Source of the DNA: Ixodes scapularis
Lineage: Eukaryota; Arthropoda; Arachnida; Ixodida; Ixodidae
Length of the DNA stretch: 64,000 nt
NCBI RefSeq assembly: GCF_016920785.2
Contig: NW_024609835.1
Span: 87,082,243-87,146,242, forward strand
Direction: 5' to 3'
In this document: piece after piece, positions 1 to 11,284 of the stretch
Numbering within the stretch: the first letter of the stretch is position 1
How the letters are laid out: each line of letters starts with the position of its first letter
The notes under the pieces: generated by a model
The model's database searches: none
Seen by the model: only the letters and a program-made list of their open reading frames with translations
Told to the model about the DNA's origin: nothing
Position numbers and translations under genes: made by a program

Positions 1-363
1 CACCAAGAAGGAAGGCTGTTGCTCTACAGTACGAAACGGTTGAAAGGCACCAGCCCAATTCTTGCAAACAACTCCCTTCAGTGCTGTCTCATGAACTTGC
101 AGTTCCACAACGCTGTTTAGGAGGCATAATAAGACAACCCGCTGGAGGGCCACACTTGAGATCAACTCTGGTCGTCCAGTGAAGGGCCAGAATTCTAGCC
201 AATGTCAAAGCAGTGAGTGATCCGGAGTGAGCTTGGCTGCCGAAGAATAGGGTATAGTTGCACTTCGATGAACACTTTCAACTGATCTTACAAGATCAAC
301 CTCACAGGAGTCTCATATGGAGCTGCAATACTTTAGGTGTGGCAGGACCAGGGCTGTGAAATG

Positions 364-602
364 CATGGGCGTACCAACCGGGTGGTCAAGGGGGGCGCTT
401 GTCCCCCAGTTCTTAGAGTGGGGGGGGGGGGGGGCAAGTCATGTGTTTTGCCCCCCCCCCCTAAAACAGCCACCACTGGCTGGCAGCGCCCAAGGGATAC
501 CAAGGGCACCGCTCCTCGGTCCCGGGGGGGGGGGGAGGAGGGGAGGGGAAGGGGGTTTAGTTTGCCCCCCCCCCCACTCAAAACCAAGTTGGTACGCCAC
601 TG
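364..602. mobile_element. Small hAT-like MITE with G/C-run interior
   Basis: The two ends are inverted copies of a terminus reading roughly CAGTGGCGTACCAAC (left copy CATGGGCGTACCAAC). The element is flanked by GTGAAATG (356-363) and GTGAAAGG (603-610), an 8-bp target duplication with one mismatch, as expected for the hAT superfamily. The interior consists of long G and C homopolymers and has no coding capacity. The long open frames across it on both strands are produced by the homopolymers and are not genes. Confidence 0.65.
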
Positions 603-610
603 GTGAAAGG

Positions 611-1309
611 CACGTAAGTCTGTTATGGCTTGGTCTACTGGACACGCTAAGTACAAAACCCAGTGTTCCGCACGTTTTGAACAAAACTGTCGTCAGGCTG
701 TGCGAAGAAGCATAGCTGGCTGTTTATAGTAGACCTTGTCGATGTTGTTCTGCAAACCCTGGTGGTTTCTTGGGCCACCTGATAAGCGGCACCAGTATCA
801 GGTCGTCCGTAACAGCAGTGGAGTTGATTGCAGGGATCACGATTAATAAACATGTTGAGAACAAGTGGACTGAGCACACTGTACCGTCGAACTGTCGAGT
901 ATTTGGGGCCACTGGAAATGGTTCCATGGTATACACTGCACTCCGAGCGACTCAACTTGAAGACGTCTAGTATGCACACATTTAATTAAATCGTGTTAAT
1001 GAGCACCAGTGGCTCGCTGGGCAGGTCATAGGACTCAGCTTTCACGGAAGCCAGGTAGCATGCACAGTATCCTTGCCATGCTTGTGAGAGGTTCCAGCTC
1101 CAGGTCGTGGCGTTGCCAAAAGGGTAGCAGAAAAGGTACCACGACCAGCACACCCCTACAGTTCTTAGCACGATCCTTTCTGTAAGCAGTGTGCTCCACT
1201 GTAGCAATTGTCAAGGTGACTGCCATAAACCGAATCCTGCATCCACGCTTTACATGCCGCTAGAACTGTTCAGGGATGCGTCTCATGGAGTGAGTGAAGG
1301 TGCAGCAGC
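611..1309. other. No recognisable feature
   Basis: Both strands show only short, unrelated open frames. I see no repeat, RNA gene or known motif here. Confidence 0.5.
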
Positions 1310-2065
1310 TTATTCGGGACCAAGTGCCCTGCTTGAGAACCACACTGCGAGTTGAGGCAACGCAAACCAGGGAGTACAGGGGTGGGGTTCGTCTGGGCGG
1401 GCCAGGGTGGTAAAGCACGGGGGGCAGCGTCGCTGGTTCCCCGGGCAGGCCAGAGTGCGGTGTCCGTACTTGACACAGCTGTTGCAATGATGGGCTCGAG
1501 GTTTGTGGGGACGGCAGCGAAATTCAAGGCGGCGGTAGTACACTGTGTAAGGGACATGGGTTCCGATGAAGGTGATGATGGCTGAACCTGTTGTGCCTAC
1601 TCGCCTTGCTTGAAGGATGTCACCTTGATAAGACTCCAGATCATTGATGATCTCGTCGGGGGTAGGTAGGAGTGGACGGGAGGGGAAATGTTTTGTAAGG
1701 TGATATTGGTGATGCGAAGTAGCCAGTTGACGATCGCTTCGTGATGGGTGCGGAGGACGGTTATTTTGCCGGAGGTGGAGCGACACGTCGGTACATGTAT
1801 GAGCAAGGAGCTGTGCGGCTTGCAAGAACGCCGGCAAACTGTCAAGAGGCAGCGCAGCTGCGCCAGCAGGACGGACTGGGAGATGCAGTATAACTACGTG
1901 AAGTTCGGGGTCAAAGTCGGCCGGAAGACGAGATTTGCGGGGCTTTCCAGGGGTGATCCATTTCCCACCTTGGTCGTCTCGCTCTAGAGAGATTTTCATG
2001 TCCTGTCTCAGGATGGACGCAGAGATATTGGTGAGCTGCGAAGCGGCGATGTCGGCTGTAGCCAT
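1310..2065 (-). pseudogene. Degraded LINE ORF1 (gag-like, CCHC)
   Basis: This is a 251-codon open frame whose C-terminal half carries a CCHC zinc knuckle at residues 194-207 (C194, C197, H202, C207) and a second Cys pair at 214/217. It is preceded by the 'RRVGTT..ITF.G..VPY' stretch typical of nucleic-acid-binding ORF1 proteins of tick and other arthropod non-LTR retrotransposons. Another frame at 1845-1597 carries a segment resembling the conserved region upstream of the zinc knuckle, so the frame has shifted at least twice. After the second Cys pair the text no longer resembles the family, which suggests a further frameshift. No endonuclease or reverse transcriptase follows, so this is a truncated copy. 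The family call comes from motif order; the exact clade is unknown. Confidence 0.65.
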
Positions 2066-2890
2066 ATTCGAAGCAGAAACGGGTGTGCCGCTCGCAGAAC
2101 GAGACTCGAGCGAACCGATCTCTCGGCGGACGTGCTGCGGCGGGCCGACGGAGTGCGGCGATGTTTATACCAGGATCACGTACAGTCGCGTACAGTTCTC
2201 TGGGCTTTGCGGAGCCCGGAGAAGACGTCCGCTCTCGTCGGAGGTTTGCAGCAGACTCCGGACACTGAAGGTAAGGGCGTTCACATCGCAGAGTTCACTA
2301 TTGAAGGGGGGCTACTGAGGTTTTAAGAGCCACTGATCGTAGCAATCGCATTCCAAAGACACCGCGTTGTCGTAGATTGTTTTTCACCGGCTACGTCCTG
2401 TAGGGCTGAGGACAGGGCTGGGGGATCCATCGCCGGAAACGCGGAGGAACCAAGCAACGACGTGAGGCTTGCCGAGTCGGTTCGTGGGTGCCGACGACAT
2501 TCGAGCAACGCTTCCAAGAAGACTGGATATTCTTTCCGGCGAGGACACAATACTTAGACACCATGCTTGGGGCTGATGAGGATCGCAAGAGGTGGATAAC
2601 AGGACAACCAATGCACAGCAAATAGGTCGAGCACGGTACACGGCACAATAGTGGTCGCCGCCATGTCAAATTGCAACGAAGCTGACGAAGCCAAGCTCCT
2701 GTTTAGTACACATTGCGCTTCGACATGCTTTATTACAAATAATTTTATAAATCTTAAAACAATTTTTTTATATCTTAAAGTTTTAATTTAAGTCGAATAA
2801 AACAAGCAAATTCACGTTGCGTCAAATAAACTTGGTCGGAACTCGGAACCAACGAGCATCGCCGCATCGCCATCGCCATCGTAACAAAAC
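2066..2890. other. Probable 5' part of LINE remnant, then AT-rich DNA
   Basis: Minus-strand frames between 2550 and 2066 are compositionally like the N-terminal region of the adjacent LINE ORF1 but are broken by stops. 2730-2800 is AT-rich. No independent gene is visible. Confidence 0.3.
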
Positions 2891-2898
2891 GCAAAAAC

Positions 2899-4373
2899 CA
2901 CTGATATCTCTATGACAATTGCTGGATCGCGCTTCCCCGCTTGTTCGCTGCAGCGCAAGTGAAGCCACCGGGCTTCACTCGCTTGGGATACGATTTGCCG
3001 TTTTTGCTAGCCTTTGCTGCGGTTTTCCAGCGTGCTGACGACACGTTTTCTACTCGTTCGTCGTCATTCGCCGAAGAAGTTTTTTGAAGACTCTGTGTAT
3101 TGTTGAGACTTGCCGTTGTGAACACGTGGAAAATTTTACGAAAGTGCCGTGTCGCAGGAAAAAGGCACAATGCGTCGAAAGGAAGGGCTGGCGGCGTGTT
3201 CAAAGGTTCCTTGGCACGCCGAAGTGCCGTGTCTCTGTGCCTTCGCACGCTTGGATGCCGACCAAGAACCGACGCCGTGTGTATGTGTTCAGCGAGTGCA
3301 ATGTGCGTGAAGCTGTTCGTGCCTCTGGATCAGCGTCTTTTCCTCTCGCGGTTTAGGAACGAGCTTAATCCAGCGTCCACTAGCGACGGAAGGTGGGGAG
3401 AAGGTACGTCTTTTTTTCGTCCTTAGACGATTTACACAATACCGTGCACAACAGCTCCTCATCACTGATCAGTGCTGGCTTATTATCAACCTACTTAATT
3501 GCACTTGACGTTTGAGCGCGGCTCGCCTAATTGTAATTGGTCAACAGATTGCACACGACCATATTGGCCGCGCTTCAAAGATTTTCATACTCGCCGTCTT
3601 GTACTTTTGCTTTCGAAAACCCCCCTGGCTCCACAACGTTGCCCTATTCGTGCTCCCACGGAATCTATTAGAGTAGATTTGGGACATAGCCATGGTTAAT
3701 ATAGTACATAAGAACAGGTACAGATCTCCCCCTTTTATTGATAGCAACTCACCGGAACAGCTGGACGATCCAGAACTCCGTGGCCGATATATATAAATGA
3801 TCTAAAGGCATCTACGCGCGAGACACGTTCAGAACTTTGGCGCGGCGTCAATTCTTGACCGGTATCCAAGCGTGCGAAGGCACAAAGATGCATCACTCGG
3901 CGTGCCAAGGAAGCTTTGATCACGCCGCGACACCGGCGACACGTTTTCGACGAGTTGTACCTTTTGATACGGCTTCACGCACATTGCACTCGCTAAACAC
4001 ATTCACACGGCGTCGGTTCTTGGTCGGTATCCAAGCGCGCGAAGGCACAGAGACACGGCACTTCGGCGTGCCAAGGATGCTTTGAACACGCCGCCAGCCC
4101 TTCCTTTCGGCGCGTTGTGCCTTTTTCCTGCGACACTGCACTTTCGTAAACTTTTCCACGTGTTCACAACGGCGAGTCTCAACAATACACAGAGTCTTCA
4201 AAAAACTTCTTCGGCGAATGACGACGAACGAGTAGAAAACGTGTCGTCAGCACGCTGGAAAACCGCAGCAAAGGCTAGCAAAAACGGCAAATCGTATCCC
4301 AAGCGAGTGAGGCCCGGTGGCTTCACTTGCGGGAGCGGCAAGCGCGATCCAGCAATTGTCATTGAGATCAGTG
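2899..4373. mobile_element. Long-TIR (foldback-type) DNA transposon, 8-bp TSD
   Basis: The element starts CACTGATATC and ends with ATCAGTG in inverted orientation. It is flanked by exact copies of GCAAAAAC (2891-2898 and 4374-4381). The terminal inverted repeats are about 420 bp (about 2899-3320 and 3965-4373) and highly similar, so near-identical open frames appear in opposite orientations (3248-2910 minus and 4082 onward plus). These frames are not recognisable proteins. The right arm also contains a diverged tandem duplication with a period near 165-170 bp (3840-4008 versus 4009-4170). The central 640 bp has no transposase, so the element is non-autonomous. The 8-bp duplication fits hAT or a related superfamily; a classical Foldback element would normally give 9 bp. 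Confidence 0.75.
3840..4170. repeat. Diverged tandem repeat inside the long TIR
   Basis: Two units of about 165-170 bp share the core 'TTCTTG.CCGGTATCCAAGCG' and the downstream 'CGGCGTGCCAAGGA' segment. Only the second unit belongs to the highly conserved inverted-repeat arm. This suggests the arm expanded by tandem duplication on one side. Confidence 0.6.
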
Positions 4374-4424
4374 GCAAAAACTTTCAAAAACGAAGCGAGT
4401 TTCAAAACTTTCGCAACTTTCGGG

Positions 4425-5637
4425 CAGTGTTGCCAGATTGGGCTATATATAGCCAAATTGGGCTACATTTTTTTCTAGTTGGCGTCAAAATTTCGTGGTT
4501 GGCTATCTGGCTATTTTGGGCTATTTCTAAGAGTGCGGCGAACTTTTGTCGAACCTCAGGTTCGACGCCGAACTTTGAGGTTCGGCTAGTTAATTTTCGA
4601 ACTTTTAATCAAATGGGAAACAAAAAAGGTTTCTCTTTTGGCTAGTTGAGAGGAGGGAGAGGAAGGAGAAAGGCTTCAAACTTCTACAAACTTTGGGGTT
4701 TTCGCATTAAGCAGTGAAGCAATGCTTGCAGAGTTGAAGCGGTCTCCCTACAGCGCAGTGGAGCAAACCAAACGGCTTGCACTATTAGGGTGTTTTCGTA
4801 GATCGTCTTCGCCGTCCCGCAACGACTCTCCGCAACCCGCTACGATACCCCGAACTCTACAGTCAAGGCCATCGGTGCGCAGCTGCAGTGGTGGCTTCTC
4901 CGTTGCGGAGGGCTTAGGGGAAGGGGAAACGCGGTCTACGAAAACTCCCTATTACCATAGGCCCGGTAGCGCGCCTTCATCCCGGACGCATATGGCTCCG
5001 CCCGGACGTAGACTGAACTCTCCAAATGCTGCTTTGGTGCCCATGGTGAGAATCCTTAGGCACCCAGGTTTGTAAAAATGAGAAGTCCGCAGTTTCACCG
5101 CTAAACAATTGACTACTTTCCCCTCGTTGCTCACCCCAAGAAAGGACAACACAATCAGTAATACTGAACATGAATGGGTGGCACTAATATTCTTCACAAA
5201 GAAAGAGACCAGGGGGGAGGGATACTAGTAAGAACCGGAGATATTGGGGTTCTGGTTTGAAACACCCAGTGTTATGACTATTCTGATTCGTTATTTTGTT
5301 CTTTTATTGTATGATCATCTCTCCCGGGCTGCATTTGTGTGTTTTGCACTTCTAAAAACCTACGAAGGAAAGGCCAGTTTTGTACGGATATTCATCCTTC
5401 CGAAGCCTTTCTTGAAAAATTCACAAATAACATAATGTACACAAGAGGGTTGAAACAGGGATTGTAACATGTATTGTATGAGCGTGAGAAATTGTCAATG
5501 TAAGGCTTCATTGTTTTAGTCTTGGCTATTTTGGGCTATTATTTTTTTTTTTTGGGGGGGGGGGGGGCTTTGGCTATATTTGGGCTATACCTCCCAATCA
5601 TTTGGCGGTTTTTTGGTGGGACCATCTGGCAACACTG
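4425..5637. mobile_element. Non-autonomous hAT transposon, 8-bp TSD
   Basis: The termini read CAGTGTTGCCAGAT at the left and the inverse at the right. They are bounded by exact CTTTCGGG duplications (4417-4424 and 5638-5645). An 8-bp duplication with a CAGTG-type terminus is diagnostic of hAT. Subterminal regions at both ends repeat the short motif GGCTATNTTGGGCTAT, a likely array of transposase-binding sites. No transposase frame is present. A smaller MITE is nested at 4788-4949. The element lies only about 44 bp from the long-TIR element at 2899-4373. Confidence 0.85.
4788..4949. mobile_element. MITE nested inside the hAT element
   Basis: The ends are inverted copies of GGGNGTTTTCGTAGANCG. 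The flanks are TATTA on both sides (4783-4787 and 4950-4954), which is compatible with a TTA or TATTA target duplication. A 3-bp TTA duplication with a GGG-type end would fit PIF/Harbinger. It has no coding capacity. It was inserted after the surrounding hAT element. Confidence 0.65.
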
Positions 5638-5645
5638 CTTTCGGG

Positions 5646-7042
5646 CGCTTTCAGACTTTAGGAACAAACATCGAAGAACGTTCTTGGAAAAAGGAAGTGT
5701 CCTAGGTGCCGGCGTGCCCATAAAACCAGCTGTGGATATGAGTCTAATTGGTGAGTGCTCGCTCACTCGTTTTACTTTTTGAGTCCTTTCTGTTCGGAGC
5801 GTTTATAACGTGATCCTTTTGTGTGCAGTCGGCGTGAAAGCGAACGTGTGCGGTTCCTTGTCGCACAGGTGCTTTCCGCATTGGATGACCCTCGAGCTTT
5901 TGCCAAGGAAGCCACGGAACCGACCTGTCACTGCACGGGCACTCAGATTGCGGGAACGCAACCAAAGGCAAAGGTCCCACCGGAGACAAGGGGGGCCAAG
6001 CGAGACACTTGGTGAGTGTATCGGGGAGCTTGATTTCTGCAAATCGGGTGGCGGCTTGGTACCAGCCAGCTAGGCGGTGTGTTTTGCGGAACCCATGACT
6101 GCTAAAGGTTCCCGTTAGTGTGATGGCGCTTGTATTCGCTTCCACTGTGCGAGGTTAGATTCAAGTTCGATTTTCGTCCTCGGAAACTACTCGAAACATT
6201 GCGTGACGTGCGCCTTTAGAAGTAAGGTCTGTATTGATGATGTTGCTTGCGAAGAGTATAAACGAGTTCTCTCTCGACTGGGGCACTGACTTCTTATAAA
6301 AAAAAATTCTGTGTATGGTGCACTTATTTACTAACCATCTGGCAGTACTTCACTGTAAAGGTTAGGAGAGAAAAAAAAAAAAACGCGCATTGACTAGTGT
6401 CGAAAGAAACAATAAAAAAGTGTTTTAAACTACTTCCTCCTTAGCTCATAAGCAAAGAAAGAAATCACGTGGTCGTATTTCACTGGGACCCAAAGTTATC
6501 CCAGCAGTCTGAGAGTCAGCAAGGGCAAAGCCCTGAATAAAATGCATGCTTCACATTTTGGCAAGTGCCAACAACTATAAAGTATAAAACGCATGTAAGC
6601 AATTTAGCGAGCAACAAGACAAGTGATGGCGACCCTTTTTGCTATCGCTCGATCAGCTGCACGACGAGGCAAGCCACATGAAAGCGACAGGAGCAAGCGA
6701 CCGAGGCGATGAGCAAAGCTTTCTAGAGATCCAAAAACCGAGCAACGAGAGCTCTCCGTCGCTCATTGCCGTCGCTCGCTAAATCGCGTACATACGGTTC
6801 AGCTTGAATTGTATGAACGCGAGAGACACATGCAACTCACTTCCAAATGCCTTTCATTTCAGGGCTACACTGCCATTTGCGTCCAAGTGCTGCACGGGCC
6901 TCGTGCACTGGCACTTTGACACCACTTAAGAAACTAACACAAACATATCCAGGGGTTTTAGGTTGGGTTAGCCATCCTACAGAAAGGTGCTGCTCAGTTA
7001 ATAGACGATTCGCTATTTTCCCGAGCGCCCCGGCCCGCCAGC
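5646..7042. other. No recognisable feature
   Basis: There are mixed short frames on both strands, an A-rich low-complexity patch at 6296-6410, and otherwise unique-looking sequence. I find no motif that supports a gene. Confidence 0.45.
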
Positions 7043-7825
7043 GAGGAATTGTGGGAGAGATTGTCCTCTCCTGGCCGCTCTGCCTTGAGATCGCATTGCC
7101 TTGTCGCTTGCCTTCTCTTACTCCTGTTTTTCGATTCCATTACATATTTTTATCTATTCCAGTGTAATTTTTATCGCTTCTAAGGGTTTCTATTCTCTTC
7201 TGCGCACAATATTTCTTGTATATATATAGTATTTGTGTCTTTATTTTGCCTTTTTCGATGGGAGTGCCGACGGACAACACGCCGCTTCGCGCGTCGTTTC
7301 CCGGTATGAGTACTACCATTGCTACAGATTCCTATCGCACTGTTGGCTGTTTGTGTTGGTTCAATTAGACCCGCGTACAGTCGAGAGGAGCCGTTTATGA
7401 ACAGCCGCGCACATGTCATAGGGATAGGCACAGCTCTGAATCAACTATCGTGATGCGAGAGCCGAGCGCGCTGTGATTTGGCCACCCACGCTCGCTCCAT
7501 TTACTCGCACTGTAGCGTATGCCTTCGACTGCCGCTTACTTAACTAAGATACAGCACACCGCTGTATCTTAGGGGGGCAGGGCAGGGCCCGAGGGTAAGG
7601 CCCTGCCCTGCCCCCCTCTCCCCCCCGCGGATCTCACCAGGGGGGGCACGAGCCTCGATGCACCCCCGAAGTCTACGCCTATGCTTAGAAGCAATAAAAT
7701 ATACATTGGAATAGATAAGGACAGGTAATGGAATCGAAAAACAGAGGATTAAGAGGAGGCAAGCGACAAGGCAATGCAATCTCAAGGCAGAGCGGCTAGG
7801 CAAGGGACAGTCTCGCACAAATCTT
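7043..7825. repeat. Inverted repeat, arms about 140 bp
   Basis: The left arm (7043-7186) and right arm (7686-7825) are inverted copies sharing segments such as CCGCTCTGCCTTGAGAT and GCATTGCCTTGTCGCTTGCC. The roughly 500-bp spacer contains two further hairpins near its right end. No target duplication or transposase is visible, so it is either a foldback element or two copies of one repeat in opposite orientation. Confidence 0.55.
7544..7614. repeat. Two adjacent hairpins
   Basis: TAAGATACAGC...GCTGTATCTTA (7544-7570) is followed directly by GGGGGGCAGGGCAGGG...CCCTGCCCTGCCCCCC (7571-7614). Both are near-perfect short inverted repeats. Confidence 0.6.
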
Positions 7826-7889
7826 CGTGCTTGGGGGATTTTGCAAAAGGGCTATTTATATCAAGTTCAAAATGAACAGCACTCTTCAT

Positions 7890-8450
7890 TGATGGCTGAT
7901 TCACACGACGAACTGATCCACAGACGGATTGATCATGTCCGCGGTTCGTCCGTCTCCCAAGCGCATCCACACGAAGGAGCAGACACGCAAATGACAGTCA
8001 GGACGAGCCGAACATGTTTGTGACCACACTGTGGCACTGTTGTCCAAGATCAAAATCGACATTTGCTGCTTTGAACAAGAACTGTGCGCCACTGTTACGT
8101 GCGGAGTGAGACATAACACCATGATAGGCTTAGTGCGAAGTGCCACTAGCCTTACTAAACCAAACCATGGCAGAGACACAAGCATGGTCCTGCTCGAGGA
8201 GACTTTGGCGTGGAGGCGGTGAAGTCCTGGGCCCGCTAAGTGGCATTTGGAGATGCCTCCACTCACTTTGCACTTGTGCCTTCAGTACACCACAGCCACA
8301 AGAAAGGTCTTGCTTTGTGAAAGATTGATTGGAGATTCAAAGTGATTGCGGCGTGGTAGACGCGTCTTTACAGAAGCTTTTCGACGCAGATGAGTACCAG
8401 ATTCTGCGTCGTGTCAGTTGGGCAAAGTTCCTCATGCCAACCTTTTTGTA
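7890..8450. repeat. Dispersed repeat, copy A
   Basis: This region aligns by eye with 10349-10990 in the same orientation. Shared islands include the 'GATTCACA' start, 'GCACTGTGGCAC', 'CATGA.AGGCTTAG.G' and 'CCACAAGAAAGGTCTTG'. The copies are well diverged. In both, the plus strand can be read near the end as a short peptide with EYQ.LR.V.WAKFL in common. The family is unrecognised. Confidence 0.5.
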
Positions 8451-10348
8451 ATGAGAAATGAAATGAAAGAATATTTTGTTGCAATAGTTTGGGTCATTTT
8501 TCTTTAAAAGTCTTACTTGCAACTTTCAGGAAAGCACAAGCATTACAGACCAGCTGCCCTCACAATCAAGACCCCCCCCCCCCCTTTCTCTTCCTGGTAG
8601 TTGCTGTCGGTGAGTAACCTTATAGCCTTGGGCTTTTCCGCTTTTCTAATAGAAATTAGCGGTTCTTGTACATGTGCAAAAGTGAAAAGTATGCTACTGC
8701 CATGTTTGTCAGTTTTTTAACTCTTTATTCCCTCAGACCGCAAATTTGCCTTCAGCTTGGTTCACATGCACAGCACATTCATGGCATCTTGTATCCAAAA
8801 ATATCTATTGTGGGTTGGATGTGTGTTGGGGGGGGGGGGGGGGGGGGGGGGGGGCATTACTTTGCTGGTTGAGTTGGTAGGCAGGAGATTGCGAGAAACA
8901 AAAGGGTACATAAAATACCACCGTCACTTTTACTATGAAAACCTTTTAATACAGGACTGGCGAATAAATGAGAACATGGAAAGGTATGACGTCCCGTCCT
9001 CCTCTTACTCTTTACTTTCTGTAACCTAGTCTGGTAATTTAGGATCATATACTACTACATAAGGTTCAGCAACGTGGAAGGTGTTGGTGCACCTTAACCC
9101 ATTTTGGACGAGCCTCGCTTGTCCACCTAGGGTTGTTCCTAAACCGTTTAGGATGGGTGTAACTCATCCGCGCACTATACCTCGCCCCTTGGCTCTTTTT
9201 GGACATCCCAGGCTTGTTCCGAGCATAGTTTGCGGTGCTGCTCAGAGGTGGCAGCATGTATTTTTTTTTATTGTACACATTTTTAAGGATGGCGACTGAT
9301 TGTGGAGACATGTGCAGCTTGGGCTGTACGTGCAATAAATATAGAAAAAACAACTTAGGATCAAAAACTGAAGAAAAAAGAAACGGTTAAGGTAAACAGT
9401 GTGCAACATTATTATTCAGTTTCCTCGTTCCTTCGACAATGTCTAATTGGATACGAGACACACTTTTATGACGTGCAGGCAACGTCAACAAAAATGTTTG
9501 GCGTGAAATGACACGCCAAAAATACAATATAAGATAGCTATACTGCTAGGACCCATTGTATGTTCCTGTAACCCTGCTAGATTTGTTTTGAGAATGGCGC
9601 AATAGTTTCGTGGATAAATCCACTTAAATGTGAATCCCTCGGTGGGGCGGATCCAAGCAGAACTGGAGGCTGGCTTTGTAGCCACCCCCAGCGCGATGTC
9701 TCCTTGCACGCACTGACAGATTTGGCTATTTTGGCGTCTCGAGCTTCAGTTTTCTCGTTTACCTTCCACGTTTCGAGCATGCGGTTTGTGATGATTACGT
9801 CTACGACATCGCTCGCCTTGTCAGAGTGTTCGACATTGATTGCAGCAGCGATGAGTATGATTGCTATCAAGAGATGTTGAAAGCTGTTCATTTTGACTGT
9901 GACCCGCTGGCAACAAACTCCAGTGACGGCGAGTTACGGACGAACTCGTTGTGGTCACTGTCGCCCGGGAATATCTCGCAGGCGCATGCAGGGTGGAAGG
10001 TCAACGGGCCGGCGGCGAGAGCGAGAAAAGCATTTGGGTTACCGAGTTGCGCGAGCGGTTTTGATGTACCGCGGCAAGGAGAGCTTGGGCGATCATGGGG
10101 CCCCCTAGAATGAAAGAGCGTTCATGGTCACATGCTTTATGGGCACCATGATGTGACTAACTTGGGCAGTGTTGCCTGGTCGCCAGATGAAAATGATACA
10201 AATTCGTAAATTGAATAGTGCAATTACCAGAGCTCTAAAATTGCGTAACTTGGTGTATATACTACGTAGTCTGAGCAATCCATTTCAAGAATAATAGATC
10301 CGTTTAATTTTCGTGTTATAACCCCTTTAAGTCACCGCAGACTCCGCT
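8451..10348. other. No recognisable gene; contains a G homopolymer
   Basis: Apart from the 27-base G run at 8828-8854, I see only short frames with no recognisable domain. A terminus-like CAGTGTTGCC occurs near 10169, but no matching inverted end was found. Confidence 0.4.
8828..8854. repeat. Poly-G tract
   Basis: This is an uninterrupted run of 27 G. It is a strong G-quadruplex candidate and a likely place for length error in assembly. Confidence 0.9.
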
Positions 10349-10990
10349 GTCCACTTATTGCCGATTCACATGAACTTATCCGCAGATAAATTGATCAAGT
10401 GACAAGACGTCCACGGAACATCAGTCCTCCAAGCACATCCATACGGAGGAGACGAGCAGATGACAGCGAGGACAAACTGAACCTATTCCCGGCCCTGCAT
10501 TTCCGCAAAATGCCAACATTGCACTGTGGCACAGTTTTCCAAGGTCAGAAGTGATGTTTGCGACTACGATCACAGTGCTATTATGAAAAAGTATTGTGTG
10601 CTGCTGTTACATACCGAGCGAGACAAAGCATCATGACAGGCTTAGCGTGAAGCGCTACTAGCTTTACTAACCATATGACACAAGTATCGTCCTGCTCCAG
10701 GAGGCTTCAGCGTCTAAGTGATGAAGTCCTGGTATTGCGGAGGGGCATTTGGAAATACCTTCACGCACTGCTTGCTTGTGCACCACTCTTCAGCACACTG
10801 CAGCCGCAAGAAAGGTCTTGGCTGGGTTGAAAACTGGGTAGACATGCAGGGAAGCTTGCAGCTTGCTAGGCAAGTTTTCACTGAAGCTTCTTGACACCAA
10901 CCCGGAGGAGTACCAGAACTTGCGGCTTGTCGGCTGGGCAAAGTTCTTGCAGCTTCTTTCACGAGTGGAAAATAAGAATAGTTCGACAAA
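10349..10990. repeat. Dispersed repeat, copy B
   Basis: This is the second, diverged copy of the unrecognised repeat at 7890-8450, in the same orientation and about 2.4 kb away. The conserved plus-strand stretch is EYQNLRLVGWAKFL near 10905-10950. No intact long frame spans the repeat. Confidence 0.5.
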
Positions 10991-11099
10991 ATGAAACAGC
11001 AAATGGACAAAGTACAGTGCACTATCTTTGTTTGGCTCATTTGAAAACCAAAAATATTGCTCTGCTGTTGGTGCTCTACCGTAAACGCTTTTACTGTTA

Positions 11100-11281
11100 A
11101 GGCCCGTTCACACTCTTGCGACTGACTTCGACCGAGAGAGACCAAACCGGTTTTTAAGCCTTTTGCGACTTCTTAGGACCGGATGCGATGCAGCGGAGTT
11201 GGACCTAAGAAGTCGCAAGAGGCTTAAAAACCGGTCTGGTCTCTCTCGGTCTAACTCGGTCGCAAGAGTGTGAACGGGCCT
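11100..11281. mobile_element. Palindromic MITE with TTA duplication
   Basis: The element is almost entirely palindromic, with ends AGGCCCGTTCACACTCTTGC and its inverse. It is flanked by TTA on both sides (11097-11099 and 11282-11284). The TTA duplication points to the PIF/Harbinger superfamily. Its terminus is shared with the longer elements at 18044-19498 and 43454-44572. Confidence 0.8.
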
Positions 11282-11284
11282 TTA

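Noticed and set aside
317..715. Overlapping open frames on both strands rich in Gly and Pro
   Set aside because: They come from G and C homopolymers inside a small hAT-like MITE and have no domain.
2910..4645. Two near-identical long frames in opposite orientation
   Set aside because: They are mirror images produced by the long inverted repeats of a transposon, and the frame runs past its end into the neighbouring element.
9577..9891. 104-codon minus-strand frame with a hydrophobic N-terminus
   Set aside because: It looks like a possible signal peptide (LLIAIILIAAAI), but the remainder matches nothing I know and there is no supporting context.
10169..10200. Left end of another hAT element (CAGTGTTGCC)
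   Set aside because: No matching inverted end with an 8-bp duplication was found downstream or upstream.
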